This document shows, piece by piece, positions 61,843-64,000 of a stretch of 64,000 nucleotides of DNA. The DNA is from CAKMZU01 sp965248335. GTDB lineage: Bacteria; Pseudomonadota; Gammaproteobacteria; Pseudomonadales; DT-91. A model generated the notes under the pieces. That model did no database searches, was not told the origin of the DNA, and worked only from the letters and a program-made list of their open reading frames with translations. The stretch covers positions 1,674,001 through 1,738,000 of the forward strand of contig CBDFIY010000003.1 of the NCBI GenBank assembly GCA_965248335.1, read 5' to 3'. Numbering within the stretch: the first letter of the stretch is position 1; each line of letters starts with the position of its first letter. Position numbers and translations under genes: made by a program.

Positions 61843-62803
61843 ATCAACCAAGGCGAGCGTTTGGCAAGGGCGTGTGGATGAGGAAGAAAACACGCCTTCC
61901 TTGCGCTGGCATCAAGTAGTTAATGTTGTTGATGCTGAGGTGCAATCTTTCGATAAATTAGAGGGTGATTATGCGTTAATCGGTTTTTGCAGTGATCAGG
62001 GCGTTGAACGTAATAAAGGCCGTATCGGTGCAAAATCAGGCCCTCAAGCCATTCGTGAGTCTTTCGCTAACCAAGCAGTGATTGCTCATAAAGGGGTTTT
62101 TGATTTAGGTGATATTGTTAATGAGGATCAACTTGAAAAGGCACAACAGGCGTTGGCTGATTTAATTGAAAAAACATTGGCAGCCAATCTTCGCCCCTTG
62201 GTTCTTGGTGGTGGGCATGAAATAGGTTACGCCTCTTTCAAAGGTGTTTCACAGTTTATTCAAAAGCAGGATCAAGGCACTTTGGGTATTCTCAATTTTG
62301 ATGCACATTTGGATTTGCGGAACCCTGTCCATGGCGCGACATCGGGAACACCTTTTCGCCAAGTGGCCAATGATTGCGAACGAGAAGGGAAGGCTTTTCA
62401 TTATGCTGTGATTGGTTTTAATCCTGTGGCTAATACGGCAGGGCTAATGGATGTCGCTAAAAAGCATCAGGTGACGCTTATTTATGATACGGAGTGCGAT
62501 TTTTATTTTTTAAAAAAAGTACAGGATCGATTAAAAGTGTTTTTAAAGCCACTTGATTATCTCTATCTTTCTATTTGCCTGGATGTTTTTTCACGCGCAT
62601 TTGCGCCGGGTGTCAGCGCGCCGCAGGCGTTAGGTATTGAGCCTCAGTGGGCTATTCACCTTATTCAGTGGTTAAAGGCGTATTGCGAGGAGCAAGGTAT
62701 CAACATTATTTTAAATGATATTGCAGAAATGAATCCGCGTTTCGATGAGGATGCAATAACAGCCAAGTTGGCCGCTCGATTATTGCATGAAATCATGATT
62801 TAG
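61835..62803 (+). CDS. hutG: Formimidoylglutamase
   Basis: An arginase-family enzyme that turns formiminoglutamate into glutamate and formamide, the last step here. ATG 61835 overlaps the hutI stop (ATGTATAA); an ATG at 61820 is an alternative. Metal motifs: GGGHEIGYASF near 122-132 and ILNFDAHLDLR near 155. The second metal motif reads LSICLDVFSRAFAPG, with Cys where arginases have the first Asp of SxDxD. Its last 24 bases overlap the convergent antiporter gene. Confidence 0.93.
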   Translation: MYKSTKASVWQGRVDEEENTPSLRWHQVVNVVDAEVQSFDKLEGDYALIGFCSDQGVERNKGRIGAKSGPQAIRESFANQAVIAHKGVFDLGDIVNEDQLEKAQQALADLIEKTLAANLRPLVLGGGHEIGYASFKGVSQFIQKQDQGTLGILNFDAHLDLRNPVHGATSGTPFRQVANDCEREGKAFHYAVIGFNPVANTAGLMDVAKKHQVTLIYDTECDFYFLKKVQDRLKVFLKPLDYLYLSICLDVFSRAFAPGVSAPQALGIEPQWAIHLIQWLKAYCEEQGINIILNDIAEMNPRFDEDAITAKLAARLLHEIMI

Positions 62804-64000
62804 CATAAGTACGGCAGCCCACCCGAACAGCAAAAGGGGGATGTTGAAGTGAAGGAAGGTAGGGATAACGGTATCTTTTATATGGTCGTGGTTACCGTCG
62901 GCATTCAATCCCAAGCTGGGGCCAAGTGTGGTTTCAGAGACGGGTGAGCCTGCATCGCCTAGTGCGCCAGCCGTTGCTATGAGAGCGAGTATGGATAAAG
63001 GCGTCATTTGCATTTCTAGCGCGAGTGGAATGAACAATGCAGCGATAATAGGGACGGTTGAAAAGGAAGAGCCAATCCCTAGCGTGATAAATAAACCGGC
63101 AAGGAGCATTAAAAAAATGCCCATAGGTAAGTTGTTTTGGAAGATAGGGGCAATACTTTTGGCCATAGGCATAATTTCCCCGGAGTCGATGAGCACCTGA
63201 GAGAAGCCTTGAGCGCTGATCATGATAAAGCCAATGCTGGCCATCATTTTTAATCCGCTGATGAAAACGTCGTCTGACTCTTTGATGTGAATAACACCGC
63301 CAATGGTAAAAATACTAAAACCAATGAGCGCGCCAATGATCATAGAGCCTGTGGCAATTTGAATGCCAAGTGCTGCAATGGTTGCGATAAGAGTGACTCT
63401 AATGGTTTTTTTGCAGGGTTTATGATGTTGCTTGGGGAGCGTATGTTCTTTTGTAGCCGCTGGATAGATACGTGGTTTTCGATAGCTGCAAAAAATGGCG
63501 ATTAAAAGCCCTGTCACCATACCTAGCATAGGTAACCACATCGCTTTAAATATAGAGAGTTGATCGGTATTGACGCCTTGAATCGCTAAATTATTAAAGA
63601 GGATTTCTTTGATGTAAACAGCACCAAACCCAACAGGTAAAATCATGTAGGGTGTGACAAGGCCAAAACTTATCGCGCAAGCTATAACGCGCCTGTCGAG
63701 GTTTACTTTGTTCATTAATATAATCAATGCGGGAACCATAATAGGGATAAACGCAATATGAATAGGAATTAAATTTTGAGAACAAATAGCGGCAATCAAC
63801 AAAATAATGATGACGATATACTTGGGTGATTGGGTATCTTTGATGGCAGTGTGGTTGGCTGCGTATTCACATAACCAAGACGGTAAGCCTGATTTAGCAA
63901 GGCCTGCAGCGAATGCGCCTAGACATGCGTAGTTTAGTGCAATGGCTGCGCCATTTTTGATGCCTTTGTTAAAGCTTACGATTGTTTCGGTGAGGGGGAA
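62780..64000 (-). CDS. Na+/H+ antiporter-family membrane transporter, 5' end beyond window
   Basis: The frame runs off the window end (no start seen), so only the last 406 residues are present. It reads ...LTETIVSFNKGIKNGAA and IALNYACLGAFAAGLAKSGL, then about ten hydrophobic segments and the conserved SFSTVPIIAALFIPLAL, ATAGALGDAGSPVSE. These fit the YuiF/NhaC-like Na+/H+ antiporter family (Na_H_antiport type). Such a gene beside hut genes often serves as a histidine or urocanate permease; that is inference. It converges with hutG and overlaps its end by 24 bases. Confidence 0.83.
   Translation of the reverse strand, partial: FPLTETIVSFNKGIKNGAAIALNYACLGAFAAGLAKSGLPSWLCEYAANHTAIKDTQSPKYIVIIILLIAAICSQNLIPIHIAFIPIMVPALIILMNKVNLDRRVIACAISFGLVTPYMILPVGFGAVYIKEILFNNLAIQGVNTDQLSIFKAMWLPMLGMVTGLLIAIFCSYRKPRIYPAATKEHTLPKQHHKPCKKTIRVTLIATIAALGIQIATGSMIIGALIGFSIFTIGGVIHIKESDDVFISGLKMMASIGFIMISAQGFSQVLIDSGEIMPMAKSIAPIFQNNLPMGIFLMLLAGLFITLGIGSSFSTVPIIAALFIPLALEMQMTPLSILALIATAGALGDAGSPVSETTLGPSLGLNADGNHDHIKDTVIPTFLHFNIPLLLFGWAAVLMLNHDFMQ

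Overview
This window is chromosomal DNA of a gammaproteobacterium of moderate-to-low GC, probably aquatic or marine. The evidence is the set of conserved gene blocks: pheT-ihfA-merR-tRNA-Pro, pyrG-kdsA-eno-ftsB-ispD-ispF-truD-pcm-nlpD-rpoS, and tRNA-Leu-tig-clpP-clpX-lon-hupB-ppiD. A FabY-type fatty-acid initiation enzyme, a FadL porin, two beta-oxidation gene pairs, a hut cluster and a 2-aminoethylphosphonate importer point to a Pseudomonas- or Oceanospirillales-like relative. I cannot fix the genus from sequence alone.

Layout. 1-13,800: housekeeping core (translation, IHF, Dps, CTP and KDO synthesis, enolase, FtsB, MEP isoprenoid steps, TruD, Pcm, a DUF368/PopT-type lipid carrier translocase, NlpD, RpoS and, on the minus strand, a SpoU-family RNA methyltransferase). 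Usually surE lies between truD and pcm; here it is missing, and the DUF368 gene sits between pcm and nlpD. 13,941-15,875: a complete insertion sequence with a perfect 10-bp target duplication. Its transposase is fused to an N-terminal DUF4338 (DruA-like) domain and is split at a classic A_AAA_AAG slippery heptamer. 15,900-26,500: Bax-like glucosaminidase, FadL, DAHP synthase, an MBL-fold hydrolase-TatD-GcvT-GH84 run, and fadBA. 26,600-35,000: tRNA-Leu, trigger factor, ClpP/ClpX/Lon, HU-beta and PpiD, a proteostasis block.

35,000-48,994: accessory metabolism: a MITE-like repeat, a short 3-phosphoglycerate dehydrogenase, a YiiX-like permuted papain-fold protein, DUF1285, an SMR exporter, a GlxA-type regulator divergent from fabY, a second thiolase/multifunctional beta-oxidation pair, an LplT-like MFS protein next to a membrane-anchored esterase, and a group III truncated haemoglobin. 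49,002-56,439: an insertion-sequence-rich island. Two same-orientation ISL3-family copies, both defective, flank a 2-aminoethylphosphonate ABC transporter whose permease gene is cut by an intact IS1595-family element with a perfect 8-bp target duplication. IS5- and IS3-family fragments lie in the same junk.

56,571-64,000: histidine utilisation, organised as hutC-hutU-hutH on the minus strand and hutI-hutG on the plus strand around a palindromic operator, followed by a convergent, partly overlapping Na+/H+ antiporter-family transporter that runs off the window end. Together these turn histidine into glutamate and formamide, possibly with the antiporter-family protein as importer.

The best candidate for an unusual system is the DUF4338-transposase fusion element, because DUF4338 is the domain of DruA from Druantia anti-phage systems and is here part of a mobile element. 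No complete new defence system or CRISPR array was seen.
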